DNA from: Bradyrhizobium diazoefficiens
GTDB taxonomy: Bacteria; Pseudomonadota; Alphaproteobacteria; Rhizobiales; Xanthobacteraceae
Direction: 5' to 3'
Assembly: GCF_018129965.1 (NCBI RefSeq)
Contig: NZ_JAFCKW010000007.1
Coordinates: forward strand, 1 to 64,000
DNA length: 64,000 nucleotides
Below, one piece after another: positions 17,316-25,624 of this stretch (the first letter of the stretch is position 1; the number at the start of each line of letters is the position of its first letter). The notes below the pieces were generated by a model that saw nothing but the letters and a program-made list of their open reading frames with translations, was not told the DNA's origin and did no database searches. A program made the position numbers and the translations under genes.

Positions 17316-18659
17316 ATGTCCAAGTTCGAGTACGTGAAGCTTGCCGACGCAATAGCCTCGGATATTTCTAACGGGACGTTAAGGCCCGGCGACCGTCTGC
17401 CGCCACAGCGAAATTTTGCTTACGATCGCGGTATCGCCGTCTCGACCGCGAGCCGTGTTTATACGGAACTGCTCCGCCGCGGCCTCGTCGTCGGCGAAGT
17501 CGGCCGCGGCACGTTCATCTCCGGCGACATCAGGCGCGAGGTCGAGGCGCTGAGCGAGCCGCGCGACGCGCGGATCGACTTCGAGGTCAATTATCCGTTA
17601 TTGCCGCAGCAATGGGCGATGATCGCCAAGAGCCTCGCCGGACTCGAACGCGTCGACGCGCTCGAATCCGCGCTGCGCGTCTCGACCAGCACCGGCACCA
17701 AGAGCGCGCGCAACGCCGCTGCCGCCTATCTCGCGCGCAAGGATTTCAACCCGCAGGCCGAGCAGATCGTCTTCACCGCCAACGGCAAGCAATCGCTCGC
17801 GGCAGCGCTTGCGGCCCTCGTGCCCACCGGCGGCCGCTGCGGCGTCGAGGCGCTGACCTATCCGTACGTCAAGAGCATCGCGGCGCGGCTCGGCGTGACG
17901 CTCGTCCCGATCCCGATGGACGAATTCGGCGCGCGGCCCGATGCGATCCAGAAGGCGCATCGCGAAGCGCATCTGTCCGCGCTGTACCTTCAGCCCATCA
18001 TCCAGAATCCGCTCGGCGTCACCATGAACGCGACCCGGCGCGCCGACATCATGCGCGTTGCCGAGAAGCTCGATCTCACCATCATCGAGGACGCCGTCTA
18101 CGGCTTCCTCGCCGACGACACGCCGCTCGCGGCGCTCGGGCCCGACCGCTGCATCGTGATCGACAGCCTGTCCAAGAAGGTGGCGCCGGGACTTGCACTC
18201 GGAATCCTCGTCGCGCCGCCGCATCTGCGCGAGAGCGTGATGAGCGCGGTCCGCACCGGCGGCTGGATCGCTTCCGGACACGCGCTCGCCTCAGGACAGC
18301 GGCTGATGGCCGACGGCACCGTCGCCGAACTGACGCGGCTGAAACGGATCGACGCCGCGCGCCGCCAGCATACCGCGGCTCGGCTGCTCGCCGGCTACCA
18401 GTTCGCGGCCGACCCGCGCTCCTATCATCTGTGGCTGACGCTGCCGGCGCACTGGCGCTCGCAGACCTTCGTCGCCGCCGCTGCAAGGCGCGGCATTGCA
18501 CTGACCCCGTCCTCGACCTTTGCGGTCGCGCACGGACATGCACCGAATGCGGTGCGGCTCGCGCTCGCCCCGCCCTCGCCCGAGCAACTCGATTCCGGCC
18601 TGCGCACCCTCGTCTCGCTGCTCGGCACCAAGGAAGAGGATTTCGACTCGACGGAGTAG
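17316..18659 (+). CDS. MocR-family regulator (GntR wHTH + aminotransferase fold)
   Basis: This 447-residue fusion has an N-terminal GntR winged helix (residues 1-70: LADAIASDISNGTLRPGDRLPPQR then AVSTASRVYTELLRRGLVVG). A fold-type-I aminotransferase-like domain follows. PLP is probably bound by the lysine in VIDSLSKKVAPGLALG, with the aspartate in IIEDAVYGFL and the conserved LQPIIQNPLG loop. MocR proteins sense PLP plus an amine or amino acid and control adjacent metabolic genes. The effector cannot be predicted. The ATG overlaps the end of the candidate operator and no strong Shine-Dalgarno is present. The divergent DUF1127 gene is the obvious candidate target. Confidence 0.9.
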   Translation: MSKFEYVKLADAIASDISNGTLRPGDRLPPQRNFAYDRGIAVSTASRVYTELLRRGLVVGEVGRGTFISGDIRREVEALSEPRDARIDFEVNYPLLPQQWAMIAKSLAGLERVDALESALRVSTSTGTKSARNAAAAYLARKDFNPQAEQIVFTANGKQSLAAALAALVPTGGRCGVEALTYPYVKSIAARLGVTLVPIPMDEFGARPDAIQKAHREAHLSALYLQPIIQNPLGVTMNATRRADIMRVAEKLDLTIIEDAVYGFLADDTPLAALGPDRCIVIDSLSKKVAPGLALGILVAPPHLRESVMSAVRTGGWIASGHALASGQRLMADGTVAELTRLKRIDAARRQHTAARLLAGYQFAADPRSYHLWLTLPAHWRSQTFVAAAARRGIALTPSSTFAVAHGHAPNAVRLALAPPSPEQLDSGLRTLVSLLGTKEEDFDSTE

Positions 18660-18677
18660 CGCTAGGGCAACAAGGCC

Positions 18678-19265
18678 TTACGGCAACAAGGCCCTGGGCA
18701 CGCGATCGAAGCTGTAGCTCTGGGGCTGGTTGCGCCGGACGAAGCCGCCGACCTGCCAGGTGAACAGCGCGGCAAAACCGAGGATGAACAGCGCGCCGGC
18801 GACCTCGCCGATCATGATGGCGCGGATCATGAGCCCCGTCATCGCCACCGCCAGCACGGCCAGGAACGCCAGCACCGCGGCATAGGTCTGGCGGCCGAGG
18901 CCCGCCGTCAGCACCGCACGGCTGCCGGCCTTCGCCATCCGCGCGTGCAGCGCGAGGATGAAATCGCGAAATCCATTGTCCTGTGGCGCCACCAGCGCCG
19001 GGGACTGCCAGCTCGTCGACAGGATCCTGATGCGGCCGCCGCCGGCGTGGCGGACATCGGCGCGAAAGCGGTGCTGCTGCATCGACACCGGGCGGAACGA
19101 CAACCTGACGGCGCTGATCTCGTCATAGCGCCACAGGCCGGAACGGCCGGAAATGTGCCAGGACAGCCCCTCCTCGGTCAGCTCGAAGCGATGCGCCGAG
19201 CCGATCAGCGACGCCTTGTAGGCGTAGCTCTCGCCCGCAGGCGCCTCGGCTTCCGAAATCAGCAT
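18678..19265 (-). CDS. Membrane protein with PH-like domain, unknown function
   Basis: From the ATG at 19265 the protein has 195 residues; the longer frame to 19466 has no support. Residues 20-115 look like a small beta-rich, PH-like domain (RFELTEEGLSWHISGRSG, then RYDEISAVRLSFRP). Two closely spaced hydrophobic helices follow at about 125-180 (YAAVLAFLAVLAVAMTGL and VAGALFILGFAALFTW). The topology is an inner-membrane hairpin with a cytoplasmic N-terminal domain. I recognise no function. It diverges from another small membrane protein 72 bases away, and it converges with the MocR gene, leaving a gap of 18 bases. Confidence 0.72.
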   Translation of the reverse strand: MLISEAEAPAGESYAYKASLIGSAHRFELTEEGLSWHISGRSGLWRYDEISAVRLSFRPVSMQQHRFRADVRHAGGGRIRILSTSWQSPALVAPQDNGFRDFILALHARMAKAGSRAVLTAGLGRQTYAAVLAFLAVLAVAMTGLMIRAIMIGEVAGALFILGFAALFTWQVGGFVRRNQPQSYSFDRVPRALLP

Positions 19266-19337
19266 CTCATTCCCGTCCGCGCCATCGCATCCGCGATCCG
19301 CTTGCACGATCGCCCTCGCCCATCCTACAAGCGGGCT

Positions 19338-19772
19338 ATGGCTGAGACGACCTTTTTTCCGCGCCGCCTGATCCTCGGCGCCGCCGCGATCTCCGGTGTG
19401 CTGCTCGCGCTCGCGGTGCACATGCTGGGCGCGCGTTACGGGCTCGACCTCGGCGGCCTCTGGCATTCAGATTCGCATGAGTTCATTCCCGCCGGCGCGG
19501 CGATCGCCTGGTGGCTGATCGCCTCGGTCGGCTTCTCGGGCGGCTATTTCACGGCGACATTGATGCAGAGCGCCGTCGACGGACAGATCCCGCAGCGTAT
19601 GCGGCAGTTCCTGATCGCGGTCGGCGTGCTGCTGCTTGCGGGGGCAGGCCAGGTCGCCTCGGCGCCCAGCCCGATTCCCAGCGTGTCGGGCGTGCTCGCC
19701 GGGCTGGCCGCGCTGTGCCTCGGCGCGGTGATGGCGTTCTGCGGCGCGCATTTCGCGCTGCGCCGCGGCTAG
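19338..19772 (+). CDS. Small four-helix membrane protein, unknown function
   Basis: From the ATG at 19338 the protein has 144 residues. It contains four hydrophobic stretches: LILGAAAISGVLLALAVHML, IAWWLIASVGFSGGYFTATL, FLIAVGVLLLAGAGQVA and VLAGLAALCLGAVMAFCGA. There are no charged catalytic motifs. It is probably an inner-membrane protein; no family is recognised. It diverges from the PH-like membrane protein gene and converges with the DUF892 gene. Confidence 0.65.
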   Translation: MAETTFFPRRLILGAAAISGVLLALAVHMLGARYGLDLGGLWHSDSHEFIPAGAAIAWWLIASVGFSGGYFTATLMQSAVDGQIPQRMRQFLIAVGVLLLAGAGQVASAPSPIPSVSGVLAGLAALCLGAVMAFCGAHFALRRG

Positions 19773-19788
19773 CTTCCGGACAAAAGAA

Positions 19789-19816
19789 AGCGCCGCACGG
19801 ATGACCGCGCGGCGCT
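19789..19816 (-). terminator. Terminator of the DUF892 gene
   Basis: The arms AGCGCCGC (19789-19796) and GCGGCGCT (19809-19816) form a hairpin. On the minus strand it is followed by the T-rich TTTCTTTTG. It serves the minus-strand DUF892 gene ending at 19847 and may also stop plus-strand transcription. Confidence 0.75.
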
Positions 19817-19846
19817 GTTCAGGATCACGCTTGGCCGAGCGTCGTC

Positions 19847-20353
19847 TCAGCTCGCGGCGCGCAGGTTCACCTTGCTCTCGGCGAGCTTGGTCAGCTTGCT
19901 ATCGGTCGCCTTCTCCTCCTCGAGCGTCTTGGCGAGCAGCGCGGCGCAATCGGTGCGGCCGAGCTGCTTGGCCCAGGCGATCAGGCTGCCGTAGCGGACG
20001 ATCTCGTAGTGTTCCGCGGCCTGCGCCGCGTTGATCAGCGCCGCGTCGAGCACCGCCTTGTCGGCGACTTCGCCGGCCGTCTCTTCGGCTTCCTCGATGA
20101 TGCCGTCGATCGCCGGGCAATCCACCGCCTTGACCTCGGTCCCGTGCATCTTGAACACCTCCTCGAGCCGCTTGACGTGCTGCCGGGTTTCCTCGAGGTG
20201 CGTCAAAAAGCCCTGCTTGAGCTGCGGATCGGTCGCCTTGTCCGCCATTTTCGGCAGGGCCTTGGTGAGCTGCTGCTCGGCGTAATAGATGTCCTGCAGC
20301 TGGTGAACGAACAAATCGTCCATCGTCTTGATGTCCTTCGTGAACAGTCCCAT
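19847..20353 (-). CDS. DUF892 (YciE/YciF) ferritin-like stress protein
   Basis: The product has 168 residues from the ATG at 20353, which is preceded by AAAGGATCGGAACG. A longer frame to 20413 lacks a binding site. The sequence (FVHQLQDIYYAEQQLTKALP, KQGFLTHLEETRQHVKRLE, AAQAAEHYEIVRYGSLIAWA) is the four-helix ferritin-like DUF892 family, with Glu and His residues that may bind di-iron. Such proteins are induced by osmotic and stationary-phase stress; their biochemistry is unclear. An EcfG-like promoter lies at 20446-20470 and a hairpin terminator follows the gene, so it looks like a single-gene member of the general stress response. Confidence 0.9.
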   Translation of the reverse strand: MGLFTKDIKTMDDLFVHQLQDIYYAEQQLTKALPKMADKATDPQLKQGFLTHLEETRQHVKRLEEVFKMHGTEVKAVDCPAIDGIIEEAEETAGEVADKAVLDAALINAAQAAEHYEIVRYGSLIAWAKQLGRTDCAALLAKTLEEEKATDSKLTKLAESKVNLRAAS

Positions 20354-20769
20354 CGTTCCGATCCTTTCGGGTTTCGGGAACACGGCGGGCACGGCTGACG
20401 AAAAAAGCCGCATATTCCGCTGTGTTCGATTGCTGATGAGGCGCTAACCGGCGCGGCGCACCGACGTTCCAAAATGCCTTGCAAACGCTTGCGCTGGAAC
20501 AATGCCGTTGGCGGGCGGATTTGAGATCATGGCCACATGATCAGTCGGCGGATCACGACTCATATGCTTAACGCGACCGGTGTGAACCACATGTGACAAC
20601 ACGAGCCGGTCCAGCGCAGATCCTATCCTTGTCAAGGGCTGCACAACCCGCTGTTTTTGCCTTAAATGAACTATATGATGTCTGGCGATCGACGCCCTGT
20701 TCGGGCAGTGATCGTACCCGACTGGCCAATGTCTGGTCTCGTCGGTTTTGCCCCCCGCCGGGAGGATGA
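20354..20769. other. 416-bp intergenic region between divergent genes
   Basis: This gap holds the promoters of the DUF892 gene (minus strand, see the EcfG-like site) and of the LPG-synthase-type gene (plus strand). A few short ORFs have no recognisable product. I see no repeat or terminator. Confidence 0.5.
20446..20470 (-). promoter_or_regulatory. EcfG-like general stress promoter
   Basis: On the minus strand the sequence reads GGAAC, 16 bases, GGTT. The EcfG (sigma-EcfG) consensus of alphaproteobacteria is GGAAC-N16/17-CGTT, so one base differs in the -10 element. It lies about 93 bases before the DUF892 ATG, a suitable distance, and DUF892 genes are typical members of this regulon. Confidence 0.5.
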
Positions 20770-21852
20770 ATGCACGGACCGCTGCCCGCGCTGAAACGCG
20801 GCTTCAAGAGATGGGTTGGCTGGCGACGGCTCGGTATTGCCGCGAGCGTCTTCATCATCGCCTTTGCCGTCACCACTCTGGTGCGGACCCTCAAGGGCAT
20901 CGATACCGGCGTCATCCTGACCGCGCTGACCGAAATCCCCCGCGCCAATATCGGGCTGGCGGCGATCTGCGTCGTCTTCGCGTTCTGTACGCTGACCTTC
21001 TACGATTTTTTTGCACTGCGAACGATCGGCAAGAAACACGTGCCCTATCGCATTGCAGCACTGTCCAGCTTCACGTCCTATTCGATCGGCCACAACATCG
21101 GCGCCACTGTTTTCACCGGCGGCGCGATCCGCTTCCGGATCTATTCGGATTACGGGCTGAATGCGATCGACGTCGCCAAGATCTGCTTCCTGTCCGGCCT
21201 GACCTTCTGGCTCGGTAACATCTTCGTGCTCTCGATCGGCATGGTCATCCATCCGGATGCGGCCACCTACATGGATCAGCTCCCGCCGTCGATCAACCGG
21301 CTGATCGGGCTGGGAGGCCTTGCCTCGATCGGCGCCTATCTGACCTGGCTGTGCATGGGCGAGAAACGCCGCGAGCTCGGCCAGAAGGGCTGGAAGGTGA
21401 TGCTGCCGTCGGCGCCGCTGACGCTGGTGCAGATCATGATCGGCGTGGTCGATCTGGGCTTCTGCGCCCTGGCGATGTACCTGCTGGTGCCGGCCAATCC
21501 CCATATCGATTTCCTGTCGCTCGCCGTCGTGTTCATCCTGGCGACGCTGCTCGGCTTTGCCAGCCACGCTCCCGGCTCGCTCGGCGTGTTCGACGCCGCC
21601 ATGCTGGTGGCCCTGCCCGAATATGGGCGCGAGCAGTTGCTGGCGACCCTGCTGGTGTTCCGCATCCTCTACTTCATGATCCCGTTCGGCCTCGCCATCT
21701 CCATCATGGGCACACGCGAGCTCTGGATGAACGTGGTCGAGCCCTGGCAGGAGCGTCGAAGGCTGGCAGAGGCCTGCGCCCAGGCCAACCTGCCCAAGCA
21801 GGTGGCAGCGATGGAGCGCGAGCGGTCGCTGCGGCAGGCCAGCAAGCGTTAA
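20770..21852 (+). CDS. LPG-synthase-type (UPF0104) integral membrane protein
   Basis: This 360-residue protein has about eight hydrophobic helices. It contains the UPF0104 signature FTSYSIGHNIGATVFTGGAI, then RFRIYSDYGL, and a second one near GFASHAPGSLGVFDAAML. It matches the membrane (flippase-like) domain of lysylphosphatidylglycerol synthases but lacks the C-terminal aminoacyl-transferase domain. It therefore probably moves or binds lipids rather than making lysyl-PG. The ATG follows GGGAGGATGA. The downstream SGNH hydrolase gene starts 90 bases later on the same strand. Confidence 0.85.
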   Translation: MHGPLPALKRGFKRWVGWRRLGIAASVFIIAFAVTTLVRTLKGIDTGVILTALTEIPRANIGLAAICVVFAFCTLTFYDFFALRTIGKKHVPYRIAALSSFTSYSIGHNIGATVFTGGAIRFRIYSDYGLNAIDVAKICFLSGLTFWLGNIFVLSIGMVIHPDAATYMDQLPPSINRLIGLGGLASIGAYLTWLCMGEKRRELGQKGWKVMLPSAPLTLVQIMIGVVDLGFCALAMYLLVPANPHIDFLSLAVVFILATLLGFASHAPGSLGVFDAAMLVALPEYGREQLLATLLVFRILYFMIPFGLAISIMGTRELWMNVVEPWQERRRLAEACAQANLPKQVAAMERERSLRQASKR

Positions 21853-21942
21853 GGCGCGGGACGACGGCCCAGACAAAGGTTGCGGGCGGAAGAGCAATGC
21901 TCTCTTATTTCCGCCTCAACTTTGCCGTTGAACACGCGGGCC

Positions 21943-23895
21943 ATGATCCCTGTATCCTTTCGCACCCTCTCCGCAGGCGCACTGCTGCTTGTCGGACTCT
22001 TGACGTCTTTGCCGCTCCCACGCGCCGCCGCGCAGGACGCCGGCGGCCTGCAGATCAATTGGGAGGTACGCAACCGCTTTCGCCTGTTCCGCGAAGAGCG
22101 CGACTTCCTGCTCCATGTCGAGAACGCGCGTAACCGCAGCATCCTCGCCGCCGAGCAATCGCTGGAGCTCCAGAGCGAGGGCCGCGGCTGGGCCCGCAAC
22201 ATGGTCAACCGGCTCTGTATCGACCTGCAGGGCCGGGTCAACCAGCCCTGCACCCGCGACAACGTCAAAGAGAACTACATCACCCCGATCGACCATCCCG
22301 TCACGGTGCGGCTGACCGGCGCGGTGCCGGTGGGCGCCACCTGCGCCTGGTCGTTCGACGACGGCGACGGGCCGCAGACCTCGACCTTCGACTGCGCCGA
22401 GCCGATCAATCTGCGCGTCCGCTACGGCAGGCAGACCGTCGCGACCGTCGACGTCTCCTCGGGCTCCGATCCCACCCAGCGCGTCCAGACCGAGATCCAG
22501 GTCCGCGACATCTTCGTCGCCGGCCTTGGCGACAGCATCGCCTCGGGCGAAGGCAATCCGGACCGGCCGCTGGCGTTGTCCGACGAAGGTTTCTGTTTCC
22601 GCTCCTATCTCGGCACCGCCGGCGCGCAGTACTACCGGCCGAGCCGCGCCGGCTACAAGGGCGGCCGTGCCTGCGAGGCGCCGGACACGCTCGCCAACTG
22701 GCAGCGCTACGGCGCGCTCTGGCTGAACTCGCCCTGCCACCGTTCGCTCTACAGCTACCAGGCCCGCACCGCGCTCGCGCTCGCGGTCCGCTACACCCAC
22801 ATCGCGGTGACTTTTCTGCCGCTCGCCTGCACCGGCGCCAGCATCAGCGACGGGCTGCTCGGCTCGCAGCGCGCCCGCGAATGCCAGCCCGGCAAGAACG
22901 GCGCCTGCCAGACCAGCGTGAACGCGCAGATCGCCGAGCTGCGCGAAGCGCTCAGCGCAGCCAGAAAACGCCAGCCCGACCGCAACCTCGATCTCGTTCT
23001 GCTCTCGGTCGGCGCCAACGACGTCTACTTCTCCGGCCTCGTCGCCGACGTTATCGTCGATACCGCGACCGAGCGCACCCTATTCCGCCGCTCAGGTGTC
23101 ATGGCCAGCGTCGACGATTCCCGCGATGCGCTGCAGCGCGAGCTTCCGCAGAATTTCGTCAAGCTGCGCGAGGCGCTGAAGCCGCTGGTCGGCGGCGACC
23201 TCTCCCATGTGGTCTACGTCTCCTACGCCAACCCCGCGCTCGCCGATGGGGGCGTGCCCTGCCGCGGCGGCCGCGGCGGCTTCGACATCCACCCCTCCTT
23301 CAACGCCGACCCGCAGCGCCTCGCCCGCGTCTCGACCTTCGTCGACACCGAATTCCTGCCGCAGCTGAAGGCGCTCGCCACCTGCACCCGTGGCGCGCTG
23401 TGCCGCGATCCGGAAGCCGATCGCATGACCTTCGTGGATTCGCATCAGGCGGCCTTCGCCGATCACGGCTTCTGCGCCCATGCCGGCAATGACCCCGAGT
23501 TCGACCGCACCTGTTTTGCCGAGAACGGCCAGAGCTTCAATCCCGATATCGTCAGCGCGGCGAGCCAGCCGATGCTGTGCGGCCGCGGCGCCTCGGAGTA
23601 TCGCGCCTACCTGCCGCGCGCGCGCTGGATCCGCGACGCCAATGACAGCTATTTCGCTGCGATGACCTACCCGCAAGGCCTGCCGGCCGCGAGCCAGCCC
23701 AGCGACATCCACGATGCGACCTGGGGCGTGCTTTCCGCCGTCTATGGCGGCGCCGTGCATCCGAGCGCCGAAGGCCACGCCGCGATGGCGGATGCGACGC
23801 TGCCGGCCGCAAGCGCGGTGCTCGGGCTGGACGCCGTGCCGCCCGGCGTCACACGCGGACTGCTGGCGCCGCTGCTGCCGGGCGCGCGGCAGTAA
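21943..23895 (+). CDS. Secreted SGNH/GDSL-type hydrolase
   Basis: The protein has 650 residues. The ATG at 21943 is chosen because a clear signal peptide follows (FRTLSAGALLLVGLLTSLP, cleaved near RAAAQD). After an N-terminal beta-rich region (about 25-185), the SGNH catalytic blocks appear: GLGDSIASGEGN (nucleophile S198), SVGANDVYF (block III Asn) and AVHPSAEGH (H606 with the Asp/His pair). Many cysteines (for example CHRSLYSY, CTGASISD, CTRGALCRD) suggest disulfides in the periplasm or outside. Substrates of such enzymes include esters of lipids or polysaccharides; none can be named. The N-terminal extension is larger than in typical esterases. Confidence 0.82.
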   Translation: MIPVSFRTLSAGALLLVGLLTSLPLPRAAAQDAGGLQINWEVRNRFRLFREERDFLLHVENARNRSILAAEQSLELQSEGRGWARNMVNRLCIDLQGRVNQPCTRDNVKENYITPIDHPVTVRLTGAVPVGATCAWSFDDGDGPQTSTFDCAEPINLRVRYGRQTVATVDVSSGSDPTQRVQTEIQVRDIFVAGLGDSIASGEGNPDRPLALSDEGFCFRSYLGTAGAQYYRPSRAGYKGGRACEAPDTLANWQRYGALWLNSPCHRSLYSYQARTALALAVRYTHIAVTFLPLACTGASISDGLLGSQRARECQPGKNGACQTSVNAQIAELREALSAARKRQPDRNLDLVLLSVGANDVYFSGLVADVIVDTATERTLFRRSGVMASVDDSRDALQRELPQNFVKLREALKPLVGGDLSHVVYVSYANPALADGGVPCRGGRGGFDIHPSFNADPQRLARVSTFVDTEFLPQLKALATCTRGALCRDPEADRMTFVDSHQAAFADHGFCAHAGNDPEFDRTCFAENGQSFNPDIVSAASQPMLCGRGASEYRAYLPRARWIRDANDSYFAAMTYPQGLPAASQPSDIHDATWGVLSAVYGGAVHPSAEGHAAMADATLPAASAVLGLDAVPPGVTRGLLAPLLPGARQ

Positions 23896-24064
23896 CTCTG
23901 GCGCTGGATTGGACCCCGAAGAGGCTTCACTCGCTGGAATTTGATGGCGCTGCCATGATTTGAGCCATTCTGTTCAGAGCATGTTCAGCCGATCCGGGAC
24001 ATCATGATGGGCGTCTTTGGAGCAGGCGTCCTGCCTCAGTCCCAGCCAGCCGGGAACGAAATTG

Positions 24065-25609
24065 GTGAGCAGAAATACCTATCGCCGGTTGATATCCTGC
24101 AGCCTTGCGGCGCTTGTCGCGCTCGCCGCAGGCCTGACCGCCAGCGCCTGCTGGGCCGACGATCTCAGTCCGCACGACCTTGCTCTGCTCGATCGGCTGA
24201 CCTGGGGCGTCAGCCCCTCCAGCGCCGCGCATCTGCGCAGCATCGGCGCCCAGCGCTGGCTGCAGGAGCAGTTGCATCCGGCCGCCGACACGGCGTTGCC
24301 GAGCGCGGCAAAAGCGCAGATCGAAGCGATGCCGGACGTCCACAGCTTCCCGTTCGACATCGCGGTCGCCTTCGAGCAGCAATCCAAGAGCGCCAATCAG
24401 GTGACCGATCCCGAGCAGAAAAAGGCGGCGCAGCAGGTCTTTCAGCAGGCCATGAACGACCGCGCCAGGCAGGCGGCGGCCCGCACTGTCCTGCGCGCGC
24501 TCTACGCGCCCGACCAACTGCGCGAGCGCATGGTCTGGTTCTGGTTCAATCATTTCAACGTCCACCAGTACAAATCGAACCTACGCGTGCTGGTCGGCGA
24601 CTACGTCGATCACGCTATTCGCCCGAACTCGCTCGGCAAGTTTCGCGACCTGCTGGCTGCGACCGTTCGCCATCCCGCGATGCTGCGCTATCTCGACAAT
24701 GCCGACAACGCCGCCGGCCATCTGAACGAGAACTACGCCCGCGAGATCATGGAACTGCACACTATGGGCGTCGGCTCCGGCTACACGCAGGCCGACGTCG
24801 AGGCGCTGGCGAAGATCCTCACCGGGGTCGGCATCGACACCAAGCCGGAAGACCCCAAGCTGAAGCCGGAATTGCAATCCCAGCTCGTGCGCGAAGGCGC
24901 GTTCGAATTCAACCCGTCCCGTCACGACTACAGCGACAAGACCTTTCTCGGTCACGCTATCAAGGGGCGCGGGCTCGCCGAGGTCGACGAGGCCATCGAT
25001 ATCCTCGTCCATCATCCGGCAACTGCAAGCCATCTGTCACGCAAGATCGCGACCTACTTCGTCTCGGACAATCCGCCCGAGGCACTGCTGCAAAGGATGG
25101 CGCAAACCTTCAAATCGACCGATGGAGACATCGCCAGCGTCCTCGGCACGATGATCCATTCGAGCGAGTTCGAGGCGGCGCTGAAGCCCGGCACGCGCTT
25201 CAAGGATCCCGTTCAATACGTGCTGTCCGCGGTGCGTCTCGCCTATGATGACAGGGTGATCCTGAATACGGCGCCGATCCAGGGCTGGATCAATCGGCTC
25301 GGCGAGGGCTTGTTCAACCACGAGACGCCGGACGGCTACGCGCTGACCTCGGCATCGTGGAACGGCCCCGGGCAAATGATGGTTCGCTTCGAAATCGCCC
25401 GCCAGATCGGATCCGGCTCCTCCGGCCTGTTCAAACCCGAAGGGCCCAATCCGGTCGAGCAGCCTGCGTTCCCGCTGCTGCAGAATGCACTCTACTTCAA
25501 CGGCCTTCGCAACACCCTCGGCCCGGCGACGCTGGCATCGCTCGACAGGGCGATTTCACCGCAGGATTGGAACACGCTGTTCCTGTCGTCACCGGAATTC
25601 ATGCACTGA
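24065..25609 (+). CDS. Exported DUF1800 protein
   Basis: Read from the GTG at 24065 the protein has 514 residues. It then begins VSRNTYRRLISCSLAALVALAAG-like, a clean Sec signal; an upstream TTG gives a longer, less likely start. The body carries the DUF1800 pattern (LLDRLTWGVSPSSAAHL, ERMVWFWFNHFNVH, NENYAREIMELHTMGVG, FEFNPSRHDYSDKTFLG). DUF1800 proteins are nearly always encoded next to DUF1501 proteins, as here: the next gene starts 15 bases downstream. They are exported and their function is unknown; the pair may act together on surface material. No catalytic motif is recognised. Confidence 0.88.
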   Translation: MSRNTYRRLISCSLAALVALAAGLTASACWADDLSPHDLALLDRLTWGVSPSSAAHLRSIGAQRWLQEQLHPAADTALPSAAKAQIEAMPDVHSFPFDIAVAFEQQSKSANQVTDPEQKKAAQQVFQQAMNDRARQAAARTVLRALYAPDQLRERMVWFWFNHFNVHQYKSNLRVLVGDYVDHAIRPNSLGKFRDLLAATVRHPAMLRYLDNADNAAGHLNENYAREIMELHTMGVGSGYTQADVEALAKILTGVGIDTKPEDPKLKPELQSQLVREGAFEFNPSRHDYSDKTFLGHAIKGRGLAEVDEAIDILVHHPATASHLSRKIATYFVSDNPPEALLQRMAQTFKSTDGDIASVLGTMIHSSEFEAALKPGTRFKDPVQYVLSAVRLAYDDRVILNTAPIQGWINRLGEGLFNHETPDGYALTSASWNGPGQMMVRFEIARQIGSGSSGLFKPEGPNPVEQPAFPLLQNALYFNGLRNTLGPATLASLDRAISPQDWNTLFLSSPEFMH

Positions 25610-25624
25610 GCTACGGAGACTGCC

